From the NCBI RefSeq assembly GCF_000190575.1, contig NC_015164.1, positions 1,922,001 to 1,986,000 on the forward strand: a DNA stretch of 64,000 nt, written 5' to 3'. The translations under genes and the position numbers were made by a program. Below are positions 9,237 to 17,245 of the stretch, piece after piece. The stretch comes from Phocaeicola salanitronis DSM 18170 (GTDB lineage: Bacteria > Bacteroidota > Bacteroidia > Bacteroidales > Bacteroidaceae). Within the stretch, counting starts at the first letter, position 1. Each line of letters starts with the position of its first letter. The notes beneath the pieces were generated by a model, which saw nothing but the letters and a program-made list of their open reading frames with translations, ran no database searches and was not told where the DNA came from.

Positions 9237-10549
9237 AGCAGATTCTTATCTTGATAATAGCTGTGTTTGCCGCACTTCCCCTTCAGGCACAATATGAATA
9301 TACCTTGAAGCAATGCCTGGAAGAAGGATTGCTGAACAACTATTCGCTCCGCATCTCGCGCAACGAAGAGCAAATCAGCAAGAACAACGCCACGTTGGGC
9401 AATGCGGGTTATCTGCCTACGGTAGATTTTACCGCAGGATATACCGGTGACTTGAACAGTTCCGATTCGAAATTGCGTGCCGACGGGAGTACGGTAGCCG
9501 AACGCAATGTGCTCGACCATACCCTCGATGCCGGCATCGATTTGAACTGGACTATCTTCGACGGCTTTAATATCTCTACCACTTACAAGCAATTGCAGGA
9601 ACTGGAACGTCAGGGAGCTACCAATACCCGGATTGCGATTGAGGATTTCATCGCCACGCTCACCGCCGAGTATTACAACTACATCCAGCAGGAAATCCGC
9701 CTGAAGAACTTCCGCTATGCCGTTTCGCTCTCGAAGGAACGTTTGCGCATTGTAGAAGAGCGGTACCACATCGGTAATTTCTCGCGCCTCGATTTCCAAC
9801 AGGCAACGGTAGACTTCAATGCCGACAGTGCCCAGTACATGAAACAGCAGGAACTGGTGCACACCTCGCGCATCAACCTGAACGAACTGATGGCGAATAA
9901 GGATGTAGACCGTCCCATCCGCGTGCGTGACTCGGTCATCGACCTGAACCGCATCCTTGATTTCGACGAGCTTTGGAATGCCACGCTCAGCGTCAATGCC
10001 AACCTCTTGCATGCCGACCAAAATACCGTCTTGGCCCAATTGGACTACAAGAAAGTCCTCTCGCGCAACTATCCTTACCTGCGCCTGAATGCGGGATATG
10101 GCTATACCTTTAATAAATATGATGTGAACGCCACGCGCCAGCGCAGCAATTGGGGATTCAGCGGAGGCATTACCATCGGTTTCAACATCTTCGACGGAAA
10201 CCGCCGGCGCGAGAAGCGCAACGCCAGCCTTGCCATCCGCAACGCCCAACTGGAACGCGAACAGGTAGAGCAGGCTCTTCGTGCCGACCTGAGCAACCTG
10301 TGGCAGGCATACCGCAACAACCTCCGCCTGCTGCACCTGGAACGCCAGAACCTGATAGCCGCCAAAGAGAACCACGAGATAGCCAAAGAGCGTTATCTCT
10401 TGGGAAATCTGTCCGGAATCGAAATGCGTGAGGCACAACAAAGCCTGCTCGATGCCGAAGAACGCATCCTCTCTGCCGAGTATGACACCAAAATGTGTGA
10501 AATCTCTCTCCTCCAGCTGAGCGGAAAAATCACGGTGTATCTGAAATGA
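9233..10549 (+). CDS. TolC-family outer-membrane efflux channel
   Basis: Outer-membrane exit duct of 438 residues for the RND pump encoded just upstream. It has a signal peptide (MKQILILIIAVFAALPLQAQ) and the two OEP repeats of long alpha-helical hairpins typical of TolC/OprM, e.g. ERYHIGNFSRLDFQQA and its counterpart ERYLLGNLSGIEMREA about 190 residues later. There is no lipobox, so it is closer to TolC than to lipidated OprM. It overlaps the pump gene by 4 nt and closes the operon. Confidence 0.93.
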   Translation: MKQILILIIAVFAALPLQAQYEYTLKQCLEEGLLNNYSLRISRNEEQISKNNATLGNAGYLPTVDFTAGYTGDLNSSDSKLRADGSTVAERNVLDHTLDAGIDLNWTIFDGFNISTTYKQLQELERQGATNTRIAIEDFIATLTAEYYNYIQQEIRLKNFRYAVSLSKERLRIVEERYHIGNFSRLDFQQATVDFNADSAQYMKQQELVHTSRINLNELMANKDVDRPIRVRDSVIDLNRILDFDELWNATLSVNANLLHADQNTVLAQLDYKKVLSRNYPYLRLNAGYGYTFNKYDVNATRQRSNWGFSGGITIGFNIFDGNRRREKRNASLAIRNAQLEREQVEQALRADLSNLWQAYRNNLRLLHLERQNLIAAKENHEIAKERYLLGNLSGIEMREAQQSLLDAEERILSAEYDTKMCEISLLQLSGKITVYLK

Positions 10550-10599
10550 CAATGTCATCACAGTAGAGACGATGCGCACATCGTCTCTACTACATGCGG

Positions 10600-10799
10600 T
10601 ATTTTTCCGGATGCCGGATATCATGGAACACAAGTTGCGCACAGACATCATACTGGCAGATCGCGACACACATGAGTTGTTCAGCGACAAGATGCGGTTC
10701 ATCTTTATAGAACTGCCTTCTTTCGACAAAGAAGAAGAGCAATGCGAGAATGATTTTGAACGTTGGATTTATGTACTTACCGGACTTTCCGCCGAATAG
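10600..10799 (+). pseudogene. Middle-region remnant of an Rpn family nuclease
   Basis: The frame from about MPDIMEHKLRTDIILAD through FIELPSFDKEEEQCENDFERWIYVL resembles the segment after the catalytic core of Rpn/PD-(D/E)XK nucleases, where FIELPKF..D and ...WIYFL blocks are characteristic. It lacks both the N-terminal nuclease motifs and the C-terminal coiled tail, ending in LTGLSAE and a stop. Its 3' edge coincides with the 5' edge of the fragment at 3.2 kb (shared sequence GATTTTGAACGTTGG), so the two pieces look like parts of related copies lost on opposite sides of the same point. Confidence 0.6.
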
Positions 10800-10908
10800 A
10801 TAGTACAATTATAAAAGAATATGAGCACCCGTAATCAGCCCTGTAGGGGCGGGATCTGCCCACACGTATGCGTCAACTTATCCACACGAATGCTTTATTC
10901 TTTTTATT

Positions 10909-11252
10909 GAACACAGAGACGCAGAGACACGGAGAATTAACAATTGGCTTCTTTCATCAAACGCAGAAACGCAGAGTTTTAGAAGCTGTTTTGAATTTAT
11001 CGTGCGATGATTTGGAATGAGTTTTTGAGGCATTTCCGCTTGTGTGATGAGGAAGATAGCGGGCTATCTGACGAAGAACAGGAGCGAAAAGGACCCAAAA
11101 ATCGCCCAAAGCACACACGAAAACGGATACATCAAGCCAAGAAAAACTTTTTGGAGAAATTCAAAACAGCTTCTTATTTAATTGACAATTATTTCCCTCT
11201 CGGCATCGCAATTATCCATTGTCAATTCTCTGTGCCTTTGCGCCTCTGTGTT
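10909..11252. repeat. CACAGAG-type inverted repeat split by a MITE copy
   Basis: Arm 10909-10934 (GAACACAGAGACGCAGAG...) and arm 11228-11252 (CTCTGTGCCTTTGCGCC...) are imperfect reverse complements, and the 192-bp element at 10982 sits between them. DNA just beyond the right arm (about 11250-11290) is repeated in inverse orientation near 52.74-52.78 kb. Confidence 0.65.
10982..11173. mobile_element. MITE-like 192-bp element, copy 2
   Basis: Both 17-bp terminal inverted repeats are perfect and the element is flanked by TTA on both sides (10979-10981 and 11174-11176), the clearest target duplication among the five copies. The internal frame starting at 11007 (MIWNEFLRHFRLCDEED...) is on the plus strand and reads through the right terminus into host DNA. 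Confidence 0.8.
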
Positions 11253-11373
11253 CCATTCCATTTTTTCGCAAACCAATTTTATTTTACGATATAATATCAT
11301 CACAAAACGCAGCCAGTTGCGGAAGCCTGCGGATATAGGTGCGGCGGCAAGCGCATATAGGTTCATCCGCTGT

Positions 11374-11434
11374 AAGATTATTAATCTTCAGGCTGCAAGA
11401 TTATTAATCTTACAAGCGGAAGATTATTAATCTT
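11374..11434. repeat. Three 23-nt tandem units with a palindromic core
   Basis: AAGATTATTAATCTT occurs at 11374, 11397 and 11420, exactly 23 nt apart, each a 7-bp inverted repeat around a single T. The 8-nt linkers differ more (CAGGCTGC, ACAAGCGG). The array lies in the 1.1-kb gene-poor gap between the efflux operon and the fimbrial tip gene; the rest of the gap (11440-11570) shows nothing recognisable. Confidence 0.85.
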
Positions 11435-11570
11435 ACAACAGGCGAAGCTATCTGCACTGAAACAAGAAGATAATCACATTGTCCGTTTAACATAAGTGGT
11501 CCGGGCACTTTACATAAGTGATGCGGCTATGCCACTTCCGTCCGTTTACGAAGCCTCTTCGGGAGATAGA

Positions 11571-11608
11571 AAACAACAAGTCCGGCACGCATCCCTGCGA
11601 ACCGGACT
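11571..11608 (-). terminator. Probable terminator of the fimbrial operon
   Basis: On the minus strand AGTCCGG (11602-11608) pairs perfectly with CCGGACT (11579-11585) around a 16-nt loop and is followed by TTGTTGTTTTCT. It lies about 75 nt past the DUF4906 stop codon. The U-tract is interrupted, so strength is uncertain. Confidence 0.5.
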
Positions 11609-11683
11609 CCCCTTAGATTACTAATTTAAATTTCGTGGGAACGCTTTCCCTCTGGTTTTGATAAAGATAGTTCATTTGTTCTT

Positions 11684-14575
11684 TTACTCTACTACGTCAC
11701 GTACACAACGGACGAACCCCTCTGTATCATCTGTTCCTGTCAATCCTCTAACATCAGGTATTTGCATAATTGCACCTTGATCTGTTATTTGCACCATATA
11801 AGCTTGTTTGGTTTGTCCATCCCGACGAGGATTCTCTTTTCCATAAAAATTAAAACTCGTCCTGCAATGAACATGAGCACCATCAGATAAGCTATCAAAC
11901 AACCCTGCCGTCAACATCAACATTAATTCCCGATGATTAGGCATACGCCACGTCCCTGCCGGATAACCATCCTCTGAATACCTTACACAAGGATCATTTC
12001 GGCGTACTGCTGCAGCTGTATAAGAAACATTTCGCCCCTCATCATCCTGGATATAGTTCTCTGCATACTGAAATTTACGGTAAAGCCGGTTTTGTTCTTC
12101 TGTTTGATTATGAGAAGATAAAACATCATTGATAACCTGCCCTCTATATGCCCGCTCCTTCATATGGGGAAATTCGATTATATTCCCATTATGAGAATAA
12201 TAAGGTTCACGAACTCCCTCGCCTAAATTACGCATACAACGATAGGTTCTTTTACGTTCTCCTAACAAAACATTTTGATCCGTTTCGTCTTCCACATCTG
12301 ATTCATATACAGCATCACCTCCTCTAAATATCTGTGTAGCAAAACCTTCCTCCGACCATATAATCCATGGCGCAACAATATTATATTGATTTTCTCCCCA
12401 CGTACTTGTAAAATAATGCTTGATTGTCCATACATCTTCTGTATAAAGTCGACTGCTAGTAGACAACGCGTCAGTACCTGCATAAATTGCAGAATATTGG
12501 TCAATAGCCGGAAGATACCATTTGATTTCGCTACCTTTAATTGTTCCATCCCCATTTTCATCCCGATTACGCAACAAGCAGGCATAAGCCGCATATTGAT
12601 AATCAACTGGAGCATAATAATTCTCAATTCCAGCGTCAAGGTATCCCCAAGCTGCAAAGTTTGTCTGAGTAAGACTTCCTAACATAGCAACTGTATTGTC
12701 CAATCCTTTTTCTTCATCAATAAACCTATTATTTGGATCAACATTCCCCATTGGCAAATCTCCGGTTTCATTTATTGTTTCAATGCCAAATCCTATACCA
12801 GCATAATATAAGTCCGGGGTCTGAATAGCCCGTTGGGATATAACATATTTAGTATGAATTGTAGAACTATTTCCATCTTCGCTGTCCAAAATTTCACCGA
12901 AGATATAAGCCTCCCGATTGGTTTGATTCGTATATTCTCCCCAATTATGCACATTTTCATCATAGACATATTCCTTCACGAAACAAGTCACCACCAAATC
13001 ACCGTTTGCATCTGCATATTCAGAGTCTTTCTTTTTGGTCCGAATGTCTTTTAAAGCATCCATAAGTGCATTTAAATTCATCAATTCAGCAGACGAATCT
13101 CCGGGGTAAGGCTGCAACCGATCAGTACAATAAATATTATTATTTTTTTCATTCAACCTAAACCGCAACCAATCAACATTCGCTTCACGCTCCTCAAACG
13201 GAGAATTAATACGCCAACGGAAAAAATCATCAAGAGTTCCCACCGCCGTTATTTCGTCCAACGTGAATTTCATCAACAACGCCTCGTTATGTGCATCTAC
13301 ATCATAAAATATACCATCCTGAAAGAATACGTCCCCTTCAGCACCTGGTTCTTTTTCAGTAACACCATCCTGATCATCATTAGACGTTTCAACTTCGACA
13401 ATAATATTATTTACCCCATTCACAGTTATAACATAGTTGTATTCTACATTCCGTACATTTGAAAATGTGCCAAAAGAATCATTTGTCCAATCCCCTAAAT
13501 GGATTATATAGTCCACAGAGGCACGTGCTTCTGTACCAGAAGAAACATGAGTTGATTCTGTAACCTTCCCCTCAAATAATCCATGCAAAATTACATAAGT
13601 TCCATTCTCAGGAGCGTTAGTAAATACACGTTCATTATTTACTCCTTTTTCCCAAGCTTCACGCTCTGCATAACGAGTACAACTTGAGTTTTTAGCCATT
13701 TTTATGTTTTCCGGTACATAAAAAGACAATGTATTCCCTTCTAACGGTTGCAATCCCGATTCTGTATCCCAATAATTATCAGGCGATTCAGTTCTATTAT
13801 CATAGTTTATCTGATTTCCATTAGCATCTGTTAAAGCAACGAGTGATGTTTTCGATGGAATTTTACATACTTGGTAAGACAAAAGTGTAAAATTGTCACA
13901 ATTTGCCCCCTCTCCTACCTGTATTGTAAAATTTATCCGAGAATCCGTACGATAAAGCTTTACTTTCGCATCTTCATTCTCTTCGACCGGTGTAATTGAT
14001 CCATCTGTTCCTATATTGCAATACAAACATCCGGACATTAAATAACGAGTTTCTCCGATGCGATTTAATGCCGTACTATTCCGACTACGTAATTCTACAC
14101 AAATTTGTTGCAAATCATCAATATCCTTCACAGACCGTATTGTATTCTCAAATGAAGCATCTCCACCAAGATTATATTCCGAAGGAGATTCTTGGGCATT
14201 CGCTATCGCATAAATCATGGATTCACCACTAAACGTAGAAATTTTATTTATAGTCCCTTGCAAAGTTGCGTCTGTCGGATAGTTCTGATTGTTTATAAAA
14301 TCTTCACCAGAAAAAAAGTGCACATTGCCTTTCAAAGCCCCAGTTCTTCGATTGAATATCAAAACATACAAGTCATTTACATTATTTTCCGGATTTCGTT
14401 CACCCGCCCGTGTCCCTACAGTTTCCTGCTTGGGTATAGCCGCAGAGAAAGTCAGGTCTATCGTGACGGGAATGCCTTCCTTTACGCCGCTTTGCTTTAT
14501 CATTTCTTCGTCTTGGCAACTGCTGCATAGCAAGGCAGCTGCACATAGTGTATATATAGTACGTAATATCTTCAT
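11684..14575 (-). CDS. DUF4906-type fimbrial tip protein (lipoprotein)
   Basis: 963-residue exported protein at the end of a fimbrial operon. It has a lipoprotein signal (MKILRTIYTLCAAALLCSSC) and an N-terminal fimbrillin-like beta-sandwich with a TRAGERN segment that could be a protease maturation site, as in other Bacteroidales pilins. It has a long middle region and a C-terminal domain with GTWRMPNHREL, HCRTSFNF and GFVRCVRDV, characteristic of DUF4906 proteins found beside fimbrillin genes. Size and last position suggest the tip adhesin, comparable in place to FimD/Mfa5, but this is inference. The gene is visibly more AT-rich than the anchor gene at 15.7-16.8 kb, hinting at exchange of the tip module. 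Confidence 0.75.
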   Translation of the reverse strand: MKILRTIYTLCAAALLCSSCQDEEMIKQSGVKEGIPVTIDLTFSAAIPKQETVGTRAGERNPENNVNDLYVLIFNRRTGALKGNVHFFSGEDFINNQNYPTDATLQGTINKISTFSGESMIYAIANAQESPSEYNLGGDASFENTIRSVKDIDDLQQICVELRSRNSTALNRIGETRYLMSGCLYCNIGTDGSITPVEENEDAKVKLYRTDSRINFTIQVGEGANCDNFTLLSYQVCKIPSKTSLVALTDANGNQINYDNRTESPDNYWDTESGLQPLEGNTLSFYVPENIKMAKNSSCTRYAEREAWEKGVNNERVFTNAPENGTYVILHGLFEGKVTESTHVSSGTEARASVDYIIHLGDWTNDSFGTFSNVRNVEYNYVITVNGVNNIIVEVETSNDDQDGVTEKEPGAEGDVFFQDGIFYDVDAHNEALLMKFTLDEITAVGTLDDFFRWRINSPFEEREANVDWLRFRLNEKNNNIYCTDRLQPYPGDSSAELMNLNALMDALKDIRTKKKDSEYADANGDLVVTCFVKEYVYDENVHNWGEYTNQTNREAYIFGEILDSEDGNSSTIHTKYVISQRAIQTPDLYYAGIGFGIETINETGDLPMGNVDPNNRFIDEEKGLDNTVAMLGSLTQTNFAAWGYLDAGIENYYAPVDYQYAAYACLLRNRDENGDGTIKGSEIKWYLPAIDQYSAIYAGTDALSTSSRLYTEDVWTIKHYFTSTWGENQYNIVAPWIIWSEEGFATQIFRGGDAVYESDVEDETDQNVLLGERKRTYRCMRNLGEGVREPYYSHNGNIIEFPHMKERAYRGQVINDVLSSHNQTEEQNRLYRKFQYAENYIQDDEGRNVSYTAAAVRRNDPCVRYSEDGYPAGTWRMPNHRELMLMLTAGLFDSLSDGAHVHCRTSFNFYGKENPRRDGQTKQAYMVQITDQGAIMQIPDVRGLTGTDDTEGFVRCVRDVVE

Positions 14576-14592
14576 AATTCTTTCCTCCGATA

Positions 14593-15672
14593 TTAGTTAA
14601 ATGTATGGTCTCCTCCGCCTGTTCCCCACGGCTGGACGGTATAAGTCAGGGTATTCAACGTAGCTGGCTGCGAGTATGTACAAATCGTAGTATAAGCGTA
14701 ATTTCTTTTTATATCATAATCAACAGTTGCTCCATCAGCAATAGAAGCTACATTATTATATGACTTACCACCAATGGTTATGCTATAATACAATGCATCA
14801 TCAGCATCCGTAGCCGAACGTTCCGGCAAATAAACCACTTCGCTTACATACCGATTATTCTCTGATTTAGCCTCATCATAAAAAGGAGCATCCTTAGTAG
14901 AGGACAATTCTATAATATCATCTCCCAATGTAGACAAACTGCTTCTAATCGTTCCCTGCTTTATCAAAGAATAGCTACCCGGTATTTCATTTTCAGATAA
15001 AGAAGCCGTTATCCCATCTGTAATCTCATCTGATGATTGTATCACCAACTGTGCTTTCGCTAAAGCACGATCGAGTACTATCGTAATAGAGTTTTCCTCA
15101 CCTGCACGAATCAAAAAGTCCTGTTTCGTGGACATCAACATATATTTATCTGTTCCCGTTGGTTTACGAATATCATTTTCGGTAAACTTCACTTGCATGC
15201 CATCTAAATCTTCCTCACTTATATCTTTATCCTCTCCTAATGCTACTGATAAAAGTTCATCCTCTGTATTTGAATAACCATCCTCATTGGCTATGCAATA
15301 AAATGTGTATGTACCACTGCTTATTTGCCCTATATTCTGTTCGTCTAAAACAACCGAAGAAGCATCCGTGCTGGCATCTCCTGTATGGTCAGGAATGTCA
15401 GGACTTCCACCATTTGTCAACGACAAATTCAAGATGTTTTTACCTTCACTATCAAATATCAGAAAGCGTAACTTCCCTACATAATCCTCATACTCCGTAG
15501 GCGTAGTCGTATTTATCCCCCGCGTCACAATCGTGAGGTAGGTGCCGCCGGTGGGCGAAGACGGGGCTTCTGCCTCTGTGGCATCTTGGCTGCAACCTGC
15601 CAGTGCCAGCACAAGGCAGGCAAGGACGGGGGCAAGCAGCCGGCGGTATATCTTGTTTTCAAATTCTTTCAT
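14593..15672 (-). CDS. FimA-like minor fimbrillin (lipoprotein)
   Basis: 359-residue fimbrillin-family protein. The start at 15672 gives MKEFENKIYRRLLAPVLACLVLALAGC, a lipoprotein signal; earlier in-frame codons overlap the upstream gene. The mature N-terminus has TYLTIVTRGINT and a KLRFLIFDSEGK strand typical of P_gingi_FimA N-terminal domains. TRG is a plausible arginine-specific cleavage site that would free the donor-strand groove. The C-terminus ends in a strand with TYTVQPWGTG. It lies 11 nt after the anchor gene and 17 nt before the tip gene, so it is probably a minor or adaptor subunit. Confidence 0.75.
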   Translation of the reverse strand: MKEFENKIYRRLLAPVLACLVLALAGCSQDATEAEAPSSPTGGTYLTIVTRGINTTTPTEYEDYVGKLRFLIFDSEGKNILNLSLTNGGSPDIPDHTGDASTDASSVVLDEQNIGQISSGTYTFYCIANEDGYSNTEDELLSVALGEDKDISEEDLDGMQVKFTENDIRKPTGTDKYMLMSTKQDFLIRAGEENSITIVLDRALAKAQLVIQSSDEITDGITASLSENEIPGSYSLIKQGTIRSSLSTLGDDIIELSSTKDAPFYDEAKSENNRYVSEVVYLPERSATDADDALYYSITIGGKSYNNVASIADGATVDYDIKRNYAYTTICTYSQPATLNTLTYTVQPWGTGGGDHTFN

Positions 15673-15683
15673 ACTTCTTGATT

Positions 15684-16853
15684 TTAAAGTTCTACGGGCC
15701 GGTCTACCAAGTTCCAGCCATTGATGATGATGGTTATCGCTGTCCACGGGTCGGGATCGGGTGTAGGATAATCTGGGTCAGGATCCGGGTCAGGGTCGGG
15801 ATCTGGGTCGGGATCCGGATCTGGATCGGGATCGGGGTCAGGATCTTCCGGCTCGTGCTTGCACGCAAACTCCAGTTCTATCAGGTAATGGTCTTCGCGG
15901 TCCAGCCCCTCTTGCGTCTGGTATTGCTCGATGCGGGTAATCAGGTCCATCAAGCCACGCTGATATACGATTTGGTCTCCCTGACGGATGACGAGCTGCG
16001 CATCGTCGTTGTCCAGCATCAGGCGCAGTTCGGAGAAGTCTGCCACGTAAACGTGTTCCTGCTCGGTCGGGTACGGGCGGTCGTCGCCATGGAACACCGG
16101 GTCGTACCACTCGGCAAAACGGCCGGGCAGGTAGATGATTTCTTTCTTATCGACTACGTTGTTCGCGAAGTCATACGAACCGTTGTTGTCTATGATTTCC
16201 GCGGTGATGCTCTGCGCGTGTTCGGTATGCGTGCAATATTCGGTATGCCCTTCCTCGCGCCAGCGCACCACGAGGCGCACATCGTTGCGGTTCTTCATCA
16301 GGTCGATGGGGACGGTCTGGTCTTCGCCGTTCACTACCGTGACAGGCTGTGCCGTCATGCCGTGGAAAAGCGAGTCGGTAAGCATCGCCACATCGGTCTC
16401 TCCGTTCAGTACGGAAAGCAGCGCCATGCGTCCGCCGTCCATCGAGGTGCCTTCCGCCTGGTTGTGCATGGTTTCGTCTTCGTAGTGGTTGCCCCACACT
16501 ACGAACTGGTAATTGCCCGCGGGCAATTCAATTTCCTTCGTATAGTTGTCCGGGAAGCTGCCCGTTGTTTCCTCGGTAATCTGCTGCAGGAAACGGCCTT
16601 CTTCGTCGAATACAAACACATCGACCTTGCGTACCTGCTGACTGAAGAGGTCAACGTACTCGCCGTTCTCTTGCGTGTTGTGCATAAAATAAGTCAGGGC
16701 AAGTTTCAATGTGCCCGTAGTCGGCTCAGGTTCCGGCTCGGGAGTAACAGGAGGCGGGCAATCGGACATGTCCTCCTTAATGCATCCGGAAAAGCATCCC
16801 ATTGCAAGCAGCAGTCCGAACAACGGGAGTAGCAGATGATGTGTCTTGTTCAT
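15684..16853 (-). CDS. Mfa2/FimB-like fimbrial anchor with Asp-Pro linker
   Basis: 389-residue lipoprotein (lipobox LLLAMGCFSGC) of the FimB/Mfa2 family, which anchors the fimbrial base in the outer membrane. Family features include KVDVFVFDEEGRFL, ELPAGNYQFVVWG and NDVRLVVRW. An unusual C-terminus follows the FimB-like domains: about a dozen Asp-Pro dipeptides (encoded at 15771-15846), then WTAITIIINGWNLVDR, which resembles the end of the major fimbrillin (W..VTLTIKPWNF). The run is coded by a mixture of GAT/GAC and four Pro codons, so it is not a recent pure hexanucleotide slip. It starts 393 nt after the major subunit gene. Confidence 0.8.
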   Translation of the reverse strand: MNKTHHLLLPLFGLLLAMGCFSGCIKEDMSDCPPPVTPEPEPEPTTGTLKLALTYFMHNTQENGEYVDLFSQQVRKVDVFVFDEEGRFLQQITEETTGSFPDNYTKEIELPAGNYQFVVWGNHYEDETMHNQAEGTSMDGGRMALLSVLNGETDVAMLTDSLFHGMTAQPVTVVNGEDQTVPIDLMKNRNDVRLVVRWREEGHTEYCTHTEHAQSITAEIIDNNGSYDFANNVVDKKEIIYLPGRFAEWYDPVFHGDDRPYPTEQEHVYVADFSELRLMLDNDDAQLVIRQGDQIVYQRGLMDLITRIEQYQTQEGLDREDHYLIELEFACKHEPEDPDPDPDPDPDPDPDPDPDPDPDPDYPTPDPDPWTAITIIINGWNLVDRPVEL

Positions 16854-16878
16854 TTGTTCTTGTTTTTAATGTTTGAAT

Positions 16879-16970
16879 GTAGGGGCGTATCGCATACGCC
16901 CGAATACGTTTTACCCCGTATGGGAAACGTGTCTCGTGTATGCTTTCGGGCGTATGCGATACGCCCCTAC
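16879..16970. repeat. Dispersed palindrome GGGCGTATCGCATACGCCC, copy 1
   Basis: Arms 16879-16901 and 16948-16970 are reverse complements of 23 nt, and each arm is itself nearly self-complementary around TATCGCATA. The same pair recurs at 21401-21478 and 22421-22499. It lies between the major fimbrillin and anchor genes. Confidence 0.85.
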
Positions 16971-17082
16971 AGGTTTGTTTTATCTCTATCAATGCGAGGG
17001 GACGGCATCCCCTTATCCGTTTGTTTCGTTTGTTTTTAGGCCTTCCGCCTTAGTCTTACGTCTTAGTCACGCTTCCGCACCC

Positions 17083-17234
17083 GTCACGCCGGATTTGTAA
17101 TCCGGCGTAATGGAAGTATCGGATTTGCAATCCGAAACATCAACTAACGATGCTGCGGAAAGCGACTTCACCTGCGGATGATGCGGATTGCAAATCCGCG
17201 CAAGCGGTACGGCGGATTACAAATCCGCCGTGAC
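17083..17234. repeat. Dispersed palindrome family CCGGATTTGCAATCCGG, copy 1
   Basis: Nested short palindromes (CGCCGGATTTGTAATCCGG, CGGATTTGCAATCCG, GCGGATTGCAAATCCGC) bounded by GTCACGCC and GGCGTGAC type ends. It lies just after the stop codon of the major fimbrillin. Related copies are at 21256, 22974 and 29675. Confidence 0.85.
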
Positions 17235-17245
17235 GGATGTGTGGG

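Noticed and set aside
9191-10729. 512-codon open frame opposite the TolC-like gene
   Set aside because: Shadow; no domain.
15603-16832. 409-codon open frame opposite the fimbrial anchor gene
   Set aside because: Shadow; its regular region (GIRVRIGVGI-like) is only the reverse of the Asp-Pro coding repeat.
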